Assembly (NCBI RefSeq): GCF_017876315.1
Contig: NZ_JAGINU010000001.1
Location: 3,100,001 to 3,164,000 of the forward strand
Direction of reading: 5' to 3'
Source of the DNA: Pseudonocardia parietis
GTDB lineage: Bacteria > Actinomycetota > Actinomycetes > Mycobacteriales > Pseudonocardiaceae
Length of the DNA: 64,000 nt
Position 1 is the first letter of the stretch; each line of letters opens with the position of its first letter. The translations under genes and the position numbers were made by a program. This document shows positions 25,187 to 33,459 of this stretch, in pieces. Under the pieces are notes generated by a model. That model was not told where the DNA came from and did not search any database. It worked only from the letters and a program-made list of their open reading frames with translations.

Positions 25187-25208
25187 ACCGCGCCCCCCGT
25201 GACGCGGT
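25187..25208 (+). ncRNA. candidate small RNA hairpin with C6 loop
   Basis: ACCGCG (25187-25192) pairs with CGCGGT (25203-25208), exposing a loop that begins CCCCCC. C-rich loops are the hallmark of the actinobacterial 6C small RNA, but only one such hairpin is present here. A strong terminator follows at 25253-25282. This is a weak candidate for a short transcript from the intergenic region. Confidence 0.25.
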
Positions 25209-25252
25209 CGCTGCCATCGGGCCGAAGACGTGACCGACGGCATCACCTGTCG

Positions 25253-25282
25253 GCGCAACCCCTCCGACCGGAGGGGTTGCGC
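25253..25282 (+). terminator. perfect 13-bp stem terminator hairpin
   Basis: GCGCAACCCCTCC (25253-25265) and GGAGGGGTTGCGC (25270-25282) are perfect inverted copies with a 4-nt loop. It lies about 115 bp before pdtaR and ends no known gene, so it may close a small RNA or the tRNA transcript. Confidence 0.55.
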
Positions 25283-25398
25283 GCCCTCTCAGCCGTGTTT
25301 CCGCACACGAAAGGCCGAAGTGACTCGGTCGTGCGGCGTCATCCCCGGTAGCCTCGATTTCGGGTCGCAGTACCAGTACATCGTTAAGGAGATCCCCG

Positions 25399-26031
25399 GT
25401 GACCGACAACGTTCCCGCAGAGACGCCGGCCGAGGACGGCCCGCAGCCCGGCTGGCGGGTGCTGGTCGTCGAGGACGAGGCCCTGATCCGGATGGACCTC
25501 GCGGAGATGCTCTCCGACGAGGGCTACCAGATCGCCGGTGAGGCCGGCGACGGCGAGGCCGCCATCGAGCAGGCCCGCGAGCTGAAGCCGGACCTGGTGA
25601 TCATGGACATCAAGATGCCCAAGAAGGACGGCATCGAGGCGGCGTCCACGATCGTCGAGGAGAAGATCGCCCCGGTCGTCATGCTGACCGCGTTCAGCCA
25701 GCGCGACCTCATCGAGCGCGCCCGTGACGCCGGTGCCATGGCCTACCTGGTCAAGCCGTTCGCCCGGCACGAGCTGGTCCCGGCCATCGAGCTCGCCGTG
25801 TCCCGGTTCGCCGAGAAGAAGGCGCTCGAGGACGAGGTCGCGACGCTCAACGAGCGCTTCGAGACCCGCAAGGTCGTCGACCGGGCCAAGGGCCTGCTGA
25901 TGACCCACCAGAAGATGTCCGAGCCGGATGCGTTCCGCTGGATCCAGCGCACCGCCATGGACCGCCGGACCACCATGAAAGCGGTCGCCGAGGCGGTCGT
26001 CGACGGCCTGCCCGCCGGGAAGTCCTCCTGA
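25399..26031 (+). CDS. pdtaR: ANTAR-domain response regulator PdtaR
   Basis: A 210-residue protein orthologous to Rv1626. The receiver domain has VVEDEALIR, phospho-acceptor Asp70 in LVIMDIKMP, Thr97 and Lys119 (YLVKPF). The ANTAR RNA-binding domain (residues 145-205) has VVDRAKGLLM, EPDAFRWIQRTAM and MKAVAEAVV. ANTAR proteins bind paired hairpins in nascent RNA and prevent termination; in mycobacteria PdtaR is phosphorylated by PdtaS. No kinase gene is nearby. The GTG at 25399 has AAGGAG at 25386-25391. It heads the block that ends with uvrB, as in mycobacteria. Confidence 0.93.
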   Translation: MTDNVPAETPAEDGPQPGWRVLVVEDEALIRMDLAEMLSDEGYQIAGEAGDGEAAIEQARELKPDLVIMDIKMPKKDGIEAASTIVEEKIAPVVMLTAFSQRDLIERARDAGAMAYLVKPFARHELVPAIELAVSRFAEKKALEDEVATLNERFETRKVVDRAKGLLMTHQKMSEPDAFRWIQRTAMDRRTTMKAVAEAVVDGLPAGKSS

Positions 26032-26070
26032 TCTCCCGGTCCTGACCGCCCCAGCCCTCCCCGGCACACC

Positions 26071-26097
26071 GCGGCCCCGCCGATCCGGCGGGGCCGC
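26071..26097 (+). terminator. terminator after pdtaR
   Basis: GCGGCCCCGCCG (26071-26082) and CGGCGGGGCCGC (26086-26097) form a 12-bp stem with a 3-nt loop, 40 bp after the pdtaR stop. Confidence 0.75.
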
Positions 26098-26249
26098 TGT
26101 CGTGTGCGGGGGTGCCCCGCGTCGGCCGGATCCGGCGGCGACACCGGTCGCCCCGTTCGAGCCGAATCCGATTTCGCACCCGCGGCGTTTCGCCGAAGAA
26201 TCGGCACGGTCACGGCGCGTTGCGTGATCGACACACTGGAGATCGGAGC

Positions 26250-26327
26250 ATGACACGTGTGGGTCGAATCATCACATTCGTGTCACGAGCTGTGATCGGC
26301 TCCCATTTCCTGGTGCGGGCGTACTAA
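26250..26327 (+). CDS. 25-residue ORF upstream of the binding-protein gene
   Basis: ATG at 26250 follows GGAG (26238-26241) by 8 nt and opens a 25-codon ORF beginning MTRVGRIITFVSRAVIG and ending in TAA. The peptide is basic and hydrophobic. It lies 58 bp before the substrate-binding protein gene in a locally lower-GC stretch. It could be a leader peptide or a small membrane-active protein; no family is known. The good Shine-Dalgarno is the main support. Confidence 0.4.
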   Translation: MTRVGRIITFVSRAVIGSHFLVRAY

Positions 26328-26385
26328 TTTTCCCCCATCCTCCCGCGCCACTTCGACGGCGGGGGGCGGTCGAAGGGGATCTTGT

Positions 26386-27717
26386 ATGACGCGATCAACG
26401 TGGCGAATCGCCGCTCTGGCCGGGGTGACGTCGCTGGTGCTGGCCGGATGCGGTGGCGGCGGTGGGGACGCCGGAGCAGGCGGGGAGGAGGCCGGTGGCG
26501 GTGAGGCTCCGTCCGCCGCCGGTGCGGAGTGCACGCCGCCGCAGGCGCAGGCGACCGGTAGCCCGAGCACCGCGCCGCTGAAGATCGGCTCCCTGCTCCC
26601 GGAGACGGGCAGCCTGGCGTTCCTCGGTCCGCCGGAGTTCGCGGGTGTCGACGTGGCGGTCACCGAGGTGAACGGTGCGGGCGGCGTTCTGGGCAACCCG
26701 ATCGAGCACCTGCGCGGTGACTCCGGTGACGACACCACCGACGTCGCCAACCAGACGGTCGACCGGCAGCTGGCGGCCGGCACGCAGGTCATCGTCGGCG
26801 CGGCGGCGTCCGGTGTCTCGAAGCTGGTCATCGACAAGGTGACCGGGGCCGGCGTGGTGCAGTTCTCGCCGGCGAACACGTCCGACGAGTTCACCTGCTG
26901 GCAGGACGGCGGCATGTACTTCCGGACCGCGCCGCCGGACGTCCTGCAGGGCCAGGCCCTGGCCCAGCTGATCACCTCGGACGGCGGCCAGCGGGTGGCC
27001 ATCATGGCCCGTAACGACCCGTACGGTGCCGGCCTGGCGAACAGCACCGAGACGAACCTGGTCAACGCGGGGATCCCGCAGGACCAGATCACGAAGATCA
27101 TCTACGACCCGAACGCGGCGTCGTTCAACCCGGAGATCGACCAGGTCGCGCAGTTCAACCCGGACTCGATCGCCGTCATCGGTTTCGACGAGTCGAAGCG
27201 GATCCTGACCCGCATGAGCGAGGTCCAGATCGGCCCGGGCCAGAAGGCCGTCTACGGCACCGACGGGAACATGGGCAACGCACTCGGCGAGGGTCTGCCG
27301 CCCGGCCTGCTGGCCGGCATGAAGGGCACCCTGCCGCTGACCGAGCTGTCCGGCGGCTTCCGGGACCGGCTCCTGCAGCAGGACCCGGCGCTGACCGACT
27401 TCAACTACGCCGCGGAGTCCTACGACGCGGTGGTCATCTCGGCCCTGGCGGCCGAGGCGGCGAAGTCGACCAACGGGCCGGACATCGCGACCCAGATCAA
27501 CGCGATCACCAAGGACGGCGAGAAGTGCACCGACTACGCCGGCTGCAAGGCGATCCTGGACCGGGGCGGTGACGTCGACTACGACGGCGCCACCGGCACG
27601 CTCGACTTCACCGACGCCGGTGAGCCGGGCTCCGGTTCCTACGGGGTGCAGACCTTCACCCCGGAGAACACCATCAGCGACGACGTGACCTACGTCCGCG
27701 TGGGTGCCCAGGGCTGA
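26386..27717 (+). CDS. branched-chain amino acid-type ABC transporter substrate-binding lipoprotein
   Basis: A 443-residue LivK/AmiC-type binding protein. The N-terminal signal with lipobox LVLAGC (Cys22) marks a lipoprotein; a Gly/Glu-rich linker follows. The periplasmic-binding-protein type 1 fold starts LKIGSLLPETGSLAFLGPPE, with the ligand-binding segment VIVGAAASGVSK, and continues to the C-terminus. The ATG at 26386 has GAAGGGGAT upstream. It is convergent with the liv ATPase/permease genes, which lie just downstream on the opposite strand, and probably delivers substrate to them. The substrate could be branched-chain amino acids, urea or amides. Confidence 0.87.
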   Translation: MTRSTWRIAALAGVTSLVLAGCGGGGGDAGAGGEEAGGGEAPSAAGAECTPPQAQATGSPSTAPLKIGSLLPETGSLAFLGPPEFAGVDVAVTEVNGAGGVLGNPIEHLRGDSGDDTTDVANQTVDRQLAAGTQVIVGAAASGVSKLVIDKVTGAGVVQFSPANTSDEFTCWQDGGMYFRTAPPDVLQGQALAQLITSDGGQRVAIMARNDPYGAGLANSTETNLVNAGIPQDQITKIIYDPNAASFNPEIDQVAQFNPDSIAVIGFDESKRILTRMSEVQIGPGQKAVYGTDGNMGNALGEGLPPGLLAGMKGTLPLTELSGGFRDRLLQQDPALTDFNYAAESYDAVVISALAAEAAKSTNGPDIATQINAITKDGEKCTDYAGCKAILDRGGDVDYDGATGTLDFTDAGEPGSGSYGVQTFTPENTISDDVTYVRVGAQG

Positions 27718-27734
27718 CCAGGAGCACGACGACG

Positions 27735-27764
27735 ACGGGGCGGGCCGGCAACGGCCCGCCCCGT
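27735..27764 (+). terminator. terminator after the binding-protein gene
   Basis: ACGGGGCGGGCCG (27735-27747) pairs with CGGCCCGCCCCGT (27752-27764) around a 4-nt loop, 18 bp after the stop codon. Confidence 0.75.
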
Positions 27765-27809
27765 CCTCGTGCGGGCCCCCCGGGCCACGCCGGCCACGCT
27801 CGCCACGAC

Positions 27810-27851
27810 GGCGGCCCCGTCCCGGCGGTGCAACACCGGGACGGGGCCGCC
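27810..27851 (-). terminator. terminator after livF
   Basis: A 16-bp perfect stem, GGCGGCCCCGTCCCGG (27810-27825) with CCGGGACGGGGCCGCC (27836-27851), lies 6 bp beyond the livF stop and likely ends the minus-strand operon. Confidence 0.75.
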
Positions 27852-27857
27852 GGGGCC

Positions 27858-28673
27858 TCACTTCTTCTCGCTGCTCCCGGCCAGGGTGCCCAGGTACAGC
27901 TCGATGACCTTCGGGTCGGTCAGCAGAGCCCGGCCACCGGCGGTGTAGGCGGCGCGGCCCTGGTCGAGGACGTAGCCACGGTCGCAGATCTGCAGGCACC
28001 GGCGGGCATTCTGCTCGACCATGATGACCGAGACGCCCGCGGCGTTGATCCGCTTGCAGCGCACGAACACCTCGTCCTGCAGCATCGGCGACAGCCCCGC
28101 CGAGGGCTCGTCGAGTAGCAGCACCGAGGGCGCCATCATCAGCGCCCGCCCCATCGCGACCATCTGCCGCTCGCCGCCGGACAGCGATCCGGCCTTGGTC
28201 CTGCGGCGCTGCCCCAGCATCGGGAACAGGTCGGCGACCTCCTCGAAGCGCTTCGCGAACGACTTCGGCCGCAGGAACACGCCCATCTCCATGTTCTCCT
28301 CGATCGAGAGCGAGGGGAACACGTTGTCCCGCTGGGGCACGTAGCCGAGCCCCTTGGTGACCAGGGCGTGCGCCTTGGCGCCGGTGATGTCGTCGTCGCG
28401 CAGCCGGACCGTCCCGCTGCGCACCGGGATCAGCCCGAACATGGCCTTGAGCAGCGTCGACTTCCCGGCCCCGTTCGGGCCGATGATGCCGACGATCTCC
28501 CCGTCGCGCAGGAAGAAGTCGCTGCTGTTGAGGATGTCGACGCCGGGCACGTAGCCGGCGACGAGCGAGTCGACGCGCACCAGCGCACCCGCTGCCCGCT
28601 CGTCGTGCACCTCGGCCGTGGCCGCCTGCTCGGGCGTCATGGCCCGGTCGGCCGCCGGGGTCTGCTCGGTCAT
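27858..28673 (-). CDS. livF: liv-type ABC transporter ATP-binding protein LivF
   Basis: A 271-residue ATPase. Walker A is GPNGAGKSTLL, the signature GSLSGGERQMVAMGRALM and Walker B VLLLDEPSAGLSP; IMVEQNARRCLQICDRGYVL is the typical LivF end. An N-terminal extension of about 30 residues precedes the fold. The start overlaps the livG stop by four bases (ATGA). It energises import together with LivG, LivM and LivH. Confidence 0.9.
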   Translation of the reverse strand: MTEQTPAADRAMTPEQAATAEVHDERAAGALVRVDSLVAGYVPGVDILNSSDFFLRDGEIVGIIGPNGAGKSTLLKAMFGLIPVRSGTVRLRDDDITGAKAHALVTKGLGYVPQRDNVFPSLSIEENMEMGVFLRPKSFAKRFEEVADLFPMLGQRRRTKAGSLSGGERQMVAMGRALMMAPSVLLLDEPSAGLSPMLQDEVFVRCKRINAAGVSVIMVEQNARRCLQICDRGYVLDQGRAAYTAGGRALLTDPKVIELYLGTLAGSSEKK

Positions 28674-29749
28674 GTCCGCTTCCCCTCTGCGCTCCCGTCG
28701 GCCGGCAGCTCCGTTCCCTGCTCGACGGCCTCCATCTCGGCGGCCAGGTCCGCGGTCTCGCCGACCGGGTTGCCCTCGGCGTCGAACTCGAGGACCTGGT
28801 CGTGGTGCGCACCCAGGTAGGCGTCGACGACGGCCTGGTTCGACGAGAGCGCCGACGGCGGCCCCTCGGCGATCACCTGTCCCTGTGCCATGACGACCAC
28901 CCAGTCGCTGATGTCGCGGATGACGTCCATGTCGTGCTCGACGAACACCACGCTCATGCCCTCGTCGCGCAGCGACTTGACGTGGCCCAGCAGGCTCTGG
29001 GTGAGCGCGGGGTTCACGCCGGCCATCGGCTCGTCGAGCATGACGACCTTCGGGTTCATCATGAGCGCCCGCGCCATCTCGAGCAGCTTGCGCTGCCCGC
29101 CGGACAGCGAGCCGGCGAGGTCGTCGGACTTGGCGTCCAGGGTGAACCGGGCGAGCAGCTCGCGCGCACGCTCGGTGATCTGGCGCTCCTGGGTACCCCA
29201 GGCGGTGAACAGCGCCCCGAGGAAGCTCTCCCCGCGCTGCCCGGTGGCGCCCAGCTTCATGTTCTCCATGACCGTCATACCGGCCAGGGCCTTGGTGAGC
29301 TGGAAGGTGCGGACCACGCCCTTGCGGGCCACCCGGTGCGGGGGCAGCGACTGCAACGGCTCCCCGTCGTAGACCCAGGAGCCGCTGTCGGCCCGGTCGA
29401 ACCCGGTGAGCAGGTTGAACAGGGTGGTCTTGCCCGCGCCGTTCGGCCCGATCAGGCCGGTGATGGCGCCGCGCTGGAACTCCAGGTGCGCCACGTCGAC
29501 GGCCGTGAGACCGCCGAAGGCGCGGGTGACCCCGTCGACGGAGAGCACCGGGTCCGGCTTGGCGACCCCCGGCTCCGGGGCGACGCCGGCCAGTGCGTGG
29601 CCGGGGTCCGGCAGCTCCGCCGGGGCGGGTGCGGGGCCGGCGGCGTCCGCGCCGCCGGTGTCACCGACGTCGCGGGTGATCTCGGTGTGGTCGGCGTCGT
29701 CGTTGCGGTCGGCGCCGTTGTGGTCGGCACCGTTGCGGTCAGCGGCCAT
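28670..29749 (-). CDS. livG: liv-type ABC transporter ATP-binding protein LivG with long acidic N-terminus
   Basis: A 359-residue ATPase. An unusual acidic, Asn/Asp/Ala-rich N-terminal extension of about 65 residues contains repeated DRNGAD/DHNGAD units. The ABC domain follows: Walker A GPNGAGKTTLF, signature AGSLSGGQRKLLEMARALM, Walker B VVMLDEPMAGVNP and VFVEHDMDVI. It overlaps livM by 11 bp and livF by 4 bp. The core length is normal for LivG (about 255-290); the extension is lineage-specific and of unknown use. A downstream start would remove it, but no better ribosome-binding site was seen. Confidence 0.88.
   Translation of the reverse strand: MAADRNGADHNGADRNDDADHTEITRDVGDTGGADAAGPAPAPAELPDPGHALAGVAPEPGVAKPDPVLSVDGVTRAFGGLTAVDVAHLEFQRGAITGLIGPNGAGKTTLFNLLTGFDRADSGSWVYDGEPLQSLPPHRVARKGVVRTFQLTKALAGMTVMENMKLGATGQRGESFLGALFTAWGTQERQITERARELLARFTLDAKSDDLAGSLSGGQRKLLEMARALMMNPKVVMLDEPMAGVNPALTQSLLGHVKSLRDEGMSVVFVEHDMDVIRDISDWVVVMAQGQVIAEGPPSALSSNQAVVDAYLGAHHDQVLEFDAEGNPVGETADLAAEMEAVEQGTELPADGSAEGKRT
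29702..29746. repeat. three 15-bp tandem repeats inside livG
   Basis: Imperfect 15-bp units of the type GTTGCGGTCGGCGCC recur three times and encode the (D/H)xNGAD repeats at the LivG N-terminus. Confidence 0.6.
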
Positions 29750-30734
29750 CGCCGAGCACCTCCCTCCGGCGTCCGAAGATGCCCTGTGGTCGGAACACCA
29801 TCATGAGGCCCAGGAACAGGCCGACGAGCACGAAGCGGATCGCGCCGACGTCCTGGGACTCGACGAACGGCAGCAGCGGGTCGTCGCCCGCGGTGGCCTG
29901 GCGCAGGAACGCGTCGGCGATCGAGAGCAGGAACCAGAAGGCCATCGCGCCGATCACCGGGCCGAGGACGCGTCCGGCGCCGCCCAGGATGAGCGCGGCG
30001 TAGGCGAAGAACGTCTGGGGAGGCGAGTAGAAGTCCGGCGTCAGCGACTGGGTCGCCAGCGCGAACACGATGCCGCCGAGGGCGCCGAACACGCCGCCGA
30101 GCGCGAGCGCCTGCATCTTGTAGGCGAACACGTTCTTGCCCAGCGCACGGGCGGCGTCCTCGTCCTCGCGGATCGCCTTGAGCACCCGGCCCCACGGGCT
30201 GCGCACGAGCAGCCAGGTGAGCAGCACACACAGCCCGACGACGGTCCAGCCCATGAGGATCGCCCACAGGTCCGGTCCGCGGATCTCCAGCCCGAGGATC
30301 ATGTACGACGGCTGGGTGAACGGGTTGGCCTCCGCGAAGGCGTCGCCGAAGCCGGTGAGACCCTGGGTGCCACCGGTGAACTCGGTCTGGGACGTCGACC
30401 GGGTGATCAGGCGCAGGATCTCCGACGCCGCGATCGTGACGATCGCGAGGTAGTCGGCGCGCAGCCGCAGCGTCGGGATGCCCAGGACCAGCGCCAGCAG
30501 GACCCCGCACGCCATGCCGATCAGGACGCCGAGCCAGAGCGGGGCGCCGTAGTTCGCCACCGAGATGCCCATGCCGTAGGCGCCGACCAGGGCGAACCCG
30601 ATCTGGCCGAAGTTGAGCAGGCCCGTGTAGCCGAAGTGGATGTTCAGGCCGAGTGCCAGCAGCGCGAAGAAGATCGCCGAAGGGCCGATCAGCTGCGTGA
30701 AACCGACGGTCAGGAGCTGTCCGAAGTCGATCAT
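29739..30734 (-). CDS. livM: liv-type ABC transporter permease LivM
   Basis: A 331-residue permease with about eight to ten transmembrane helices. The family pattern LALGLNIHFGYTGLLNFGQI appears near residue 26 and the EAA-like cytoplasmic loop RSPWGRVLKAIREDEDAARALG near residue 170. It starts with ATG at 30734, 10 bp after livH, and overlaps livG at its end. Confidence 0.9.
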   Translation of the reverse strand: MIDFGQLLTVGFTQLIGPSAIFFALLALGLNIHFGYTGLLNFGQIGFALVGAYGMGISVANYGAPLWLGVLIGMACGVLLALVLGIPTLRLRADYLAIVTIAASEILRLITRSTSQTEFTGGTQGLTGFGDAFAEANPFTQPSYMILGLEIRGPDLWAILMGWTVVGLCVLLTWLLVRSPWGRVLKAIREDEDAARALGKNVFAYKMQALALGGVFGALGGIVFALATQSLTPDFYSPPQTFFAYAALILGGAGRVLGPVIGAMAFWFLLSIADAFLRQATAGDDPLLPFVESQDVGAIRFVLVGLFLGLMMVFRPQGIFGRRREVLGDGR

Positions 30735-30744
30735 GGGGTTCCCC

Positions 30745-32151
30745 TCAGCCGATCCGGGCCTTGGACCCGAGCAGGCCCTGCGGACGGAACACCAGGATCA
30801 CGATCAGCACCGCCAGACCACCCAGATACTTGAGGTCCAGCGGCAGCACGAGCGTGGAGAGCTGGACGAGGACACCGACGATCAGGCAGCCGAGCAGCGC
30901 GCCGTAGGCGGTGCCCAGGCCGCCGAGGATGACCCCGGCGAACATCAGCAGGAGCAGGCGGAAGCCCATCTCGTACTGGACGGTGCTGGACAGTTCGGAC
31001 AGTGCGAACAGCACGCCACCGAGGGTGGCCAGGGCGCCGCCGAGCATCCAGACGAACAGGATCACCCGGTCGACGTTGATGCCGGAGGACGCGGCGAGGT
31101 CCCGGTTGTCGGAGACGGCACGCATCGCCTTGCCGATGCGCGTCTTCTGCAGCAGCAGTGCGACGGCGACCAGCACCACGATCGAGATGCCGATCGCGGA
31201 GAGGTCCTTGTCGGTGAGCGCGATCGGGCCGTAGTTCCGCACCGTCTGCGCGGTGTAGTCGGTGAACGACTCCGAGCGGCCGCCGAAGACGATCAGCACC
31301 AGGTAGCGGAGCGCGATCGAGAGGCCGATCGAGACGACGAGCTGGGCGATCAGCCCGGCCCCGCGGTGCCGCAGCCTGCGCCAGATCCCGAGCTCGTTCG
31401 CCGCGCCGAGCAGGGCGCCGATCAGCACCGCGATGATCGTCGCGGGGATCAGCTGGACACCGCCGGCGACGTTGATGTACCAGGCGACGACGGCGCCGAT
31501 GGTGACCATCTCGCCGTGCGCGAAGTTGGTCAGGCCGGTGGTGCCGAAGATCAGCGACAGGCCCACCGCGGAGATGCCGATGACCAGGCCGAACCGGATG
31601 CCGTCGACCAGCAGCCGCAGGAAGGTGGCGAAGCCGCTCGCGCCCAGGCCCTCGGCCTCCTCGCCGAACCGGAAGACGACTGTGTTCAGCGAGCCGTCGG
31701 CGACCTCACGGGTGGTCTCGCCCTGCAGCACCTTGGTGCCCGCCGGCAGCGTGGTCTCGTCGAGCCGGAAGGTGTAGCTGCCGGCCGCGGGGACGGTGAG
31801 CTTCCAGCGGCCGTTGGCCTCGGAGGTCGCCTCGGCGGCCGGGGCTCCGTCGCGTTCCGCGACGATCTTCACGCCGGCCAGGGGGTCGCCCGCCTGGTTG
31901 CGCAGCGTGCCGCTGACGTCGATGCCGTCCTGCTCCTGCGCGGGCGCGGCGGCGACCGCCGGGGACGGTGCGACGGGCAGGGGCGTGGTGCTCGCGAGTG
32001 CGGTGCCGGACAGGGTGACCGCGCCGATCAGCGCGATCACCAGCCCGATCAGCCAACGGACCGCGGACCGGGCAGGGGAGCGCCGCGGAACCCCCGCACG
32101 GCCCCTGACGCGATCGGCGCTCCCATGGAGCGGAATGCGGAGTGGAGACAA
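30745..32151 (-). CDS. livH: liv-type ABC transporter permease LivH with fused extracytoplasmic beta domain
   Basis: A 468-residue protein. Residues 1-55 are a basic region plus signal-like helix (WLIGLVIALIGAVTLSG). Residues 75-160 form a carboxypeptidase-regulatory-like beta-sandwich (DVSGTLRNQAGDPLAGVKI, ANGRWKLTVPAAGSYTF). From about residue 175 comes a normal LivH permease (GISAVGLSLIFGTTGLTNFA, then the loop KTRIGKAMRAVSDNRDLAA). LivH is usually about 290-310 residues, so the extension accounts for the excess. A TTG at 32151 is used, with GAGG about 10 nt upstream; it is weak. The beta domain may contact the lipoprotein binding protein. Confidence 0.85.
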   Translation of the reverse strand: MSPLRIPLHGSADRVRGRAGVPRRSPARSAVRWLIGLVIALIGAVTLSGTALASTTPLPVAPSPAVAAAPAQEQDGIDVSGTLRNQAGDPLAGVKIVAERDGAPAAEATSEANGRWKLTVPAAGSYTFRLDETTLPAGTKVLQGETTREVADGSLNTVVFRFGEEAEGLGASGFATFLRLLVDGIRFGLVIGISAVGLSLIFGTTGLTNFAHGEMVTIGAVVAWYINVAGGVQLIPATIIAVLIGALLGAANELGIWRRLRHRGAGLIAQLVVSIGLSIALRYLVLIVFGGRSESFTDYTAQTVRNYGPIALTDKDLSAIGISIVVLVAVALLLQKTRIGKAMRAVSDNRDLAASSGINVDRVILFVWMLGGALATLGGVLFALSELSSTVQYEMGFRLLLLMFAGVILGGLGTAYGALLGCLIVGVLVQLSTLVLPLDLKYLGGLAVLIVILVFRPQGLLGSKARIG

Positions 32152-32289
32152 CGTCGTCCGTCCTCGTGGGGCGTCGTTCGAGCACCCGGTTGGGTGACCG
32201 GGGCGAACGTAACCGAGGAGCGGACTGGTACGAACGTCTCGGACTCGGGTGTGGCCGAGACGTGACCCGCTGGTGTCACGGGGCGACCG

Positions 32290-32718
32290 TCAGGACACGA
32301 GCGGTCGTGTGTCCCGGTGCAGGCAGGTCAGCTTCGCGGTGCAGACGCGGCGGCCGTCGTCGTCGACGAGCACGATCTCCGTGGTCGACGTGGACCGTCC
32401 GACGTGGATGGGCCGTGCCGTCCCGGTGACGTACCCGGCGGTGGCGGAGCGGTGGTGGGTGCAGGCCAGCTCCAGGCCGACCGGGAACCGGTCGGGCATC
32501 GCGTGCAGCGCGGAGAGGGTCGAGCCGACGGTCTCGGCGAGCACGGCGTTGGCGCCACCGTGCAGCAGCCCGTAGGGCTGGCGGTTGCCCTCGACCGGCA
32601 TCCGGCCGACGACCTCGTCGAGGCTCGCCTTCAGGATCTCGATTCCCATCCGGCTCGTGAGCTGCTCGGCGGCGTGCTCGGGATGCATCTCGGGGAGGGC
32701 TGCGGGATCGATCGGCAC
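32290..32718 (-). CDS. PaaI-type hotdog-fold thioesterase
   Basis: A 142-residue hotdog protein. GLLHGGANAVLAETVGS carries the catalytic His-Gly-Gly and Glu of the PaaI/ComA group, and the VGLELACTHHRSAT and STTEIVLVDDDGRRVC strands complete the fold. It probably hydrolyses an aromatic or fatty acyl-CoA. The GTG at 32718 lies 6 nt from TAGGAT on the minus strand, so it appears leaderless. It is downstream of no gene and is separated from livH by about 140 bp, in which I see nothing clear. Confidence 0.85.
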   Translation of the reverse strand: MPIDPAALPEMHPEHAAEQLTSRMGIEILKASLDEVVGRMPVEGNRQPYGLLHGGANAVLAETVGSTLSALHAMPDRFPVGLELACTHHRSATAGYVTGTARPIHVGRSTSTTEIVLVDDDGRRVCTAKLTCLHRDTRPLVS

Positions 32719-32859
32719 ACCACGATCCTAGGCTTCTCCCCGGTCGCTCCCGGCACACGGTGGGAGCGGCGCCGGACACATCACGGGCGCCTCCGGTTGC
32801 CGGGACCGCACGGTTCCGCGATCTTGAATCGACCGACGGACCGACCGGAACGAGGACAG

Positions 32860-33459
32860 ATGGCCGACACCAGGCCGACCGCCGCCGAGGCGTGGTCGAC
32901 GATGCTCGAGGGAAACCGGCGCTGGCAGCGCGACGAACGCCAGGATCCCCGGCGGTCCGCGGAGGAGCGGGCGGCAGCGGTGGCCGGGCAGACGCCCGCC
33001 GCCATGATCCTGTCCTGCTCGGACTCCCGGGTGCCCGCCGAGCTGGTGTTCGATCTCGGGCTCGGCGACCTGTTCGTCGTCCGCACCGCGGGCCAGGTCG
33101 TCGACGACGCGGTGCGCGGCACCCTCGCCTTCGGGGCCGGGGCGCTCGACATCCCGCTGCTGGTCGTGCTCGGTCACTCGCAGTGCGGAGCGGTGAAGGC
33201 CGCAGTGGCGGTGGCCGGGGGAGCGCCGGCTCCCGCGCCGGCGACGCTCGGCGCCCTGGTCGACGACATCGTCCCGGTGTGCGTGGGGAACGGGACCGAC
33301 GCGGACGCCGACGTGGCCGCCGCGGTCGACTCCAACGTGCGGCGGGTGGTGGCCCAGCTGACGGCGGACCCGTCGCTGTCCGGCGCGGTGTGCAACGACC
33401 GGCTGACGATCGTCGGGGCGCGCTACGAGCTGGAGACCGGCGCCGTCGTGCCCGTGTAG
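32860..33459 (+). CDS. beta-carbonic anhydrase
   Basis: A 199-residue beta-class carbonic anhydrase converting CO2 and bicarbonate. Zinc ligands are Cys in MILSCSDSRVPAE (with the Asp-Arg dyad) and His and Cys in LGHSQCGAVKAA. VVRTAGQVVDDAVRGTLAFG is also typical. The ATG at 32860 has GAGGA upstream. Its last 37 bases overlap the convergent methyltransferase gene. Confidence 0.92.
   Translation: MADTRPTAAEAWSTMLEGNRRWQRDERQDPRRSAEERAAAVAGQTPAAMILSCSDSRVPAELVFDLGLGDLFVVRTAGQVVDDAVRGTLAFGAGALDIPLLVVLGHSQCGAVKAAVAVAGGAPAPAPATLGALVDDIVPVCVGNGTDADADVAAAVDSNVRRVVAQLTADPSLSGAVCNDRLTIVGARYELETGAVVPV

Larger units (their letters stand above)
24759..25398. other. 640-bp intergenic region between the tRNA and pdtaR
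   Basis: No convincing coding gene is seen; all ORFs here are short and lack ribosome-binding sites. It contains a 20-bp period direct repeat, a hairpin with a C6 loop and a strong terminator hairpin, annotated separately. Upstream of these, TTGCCG (25053-25058) and CATGAT (25076-25081) are spaced by 17 bp and could form a promoter. A TAGCCT -10-like box lies at 25349-25354 before pdtaR. Confidence 0.4.

Noticed and set aside
24360..25409. Minus-strand 349-codon ORF containing RWDSNPHFMDFESIASAVG
   Set aside because: Same cause: antisense translation of the tRNA in another frame, extended by high GC.
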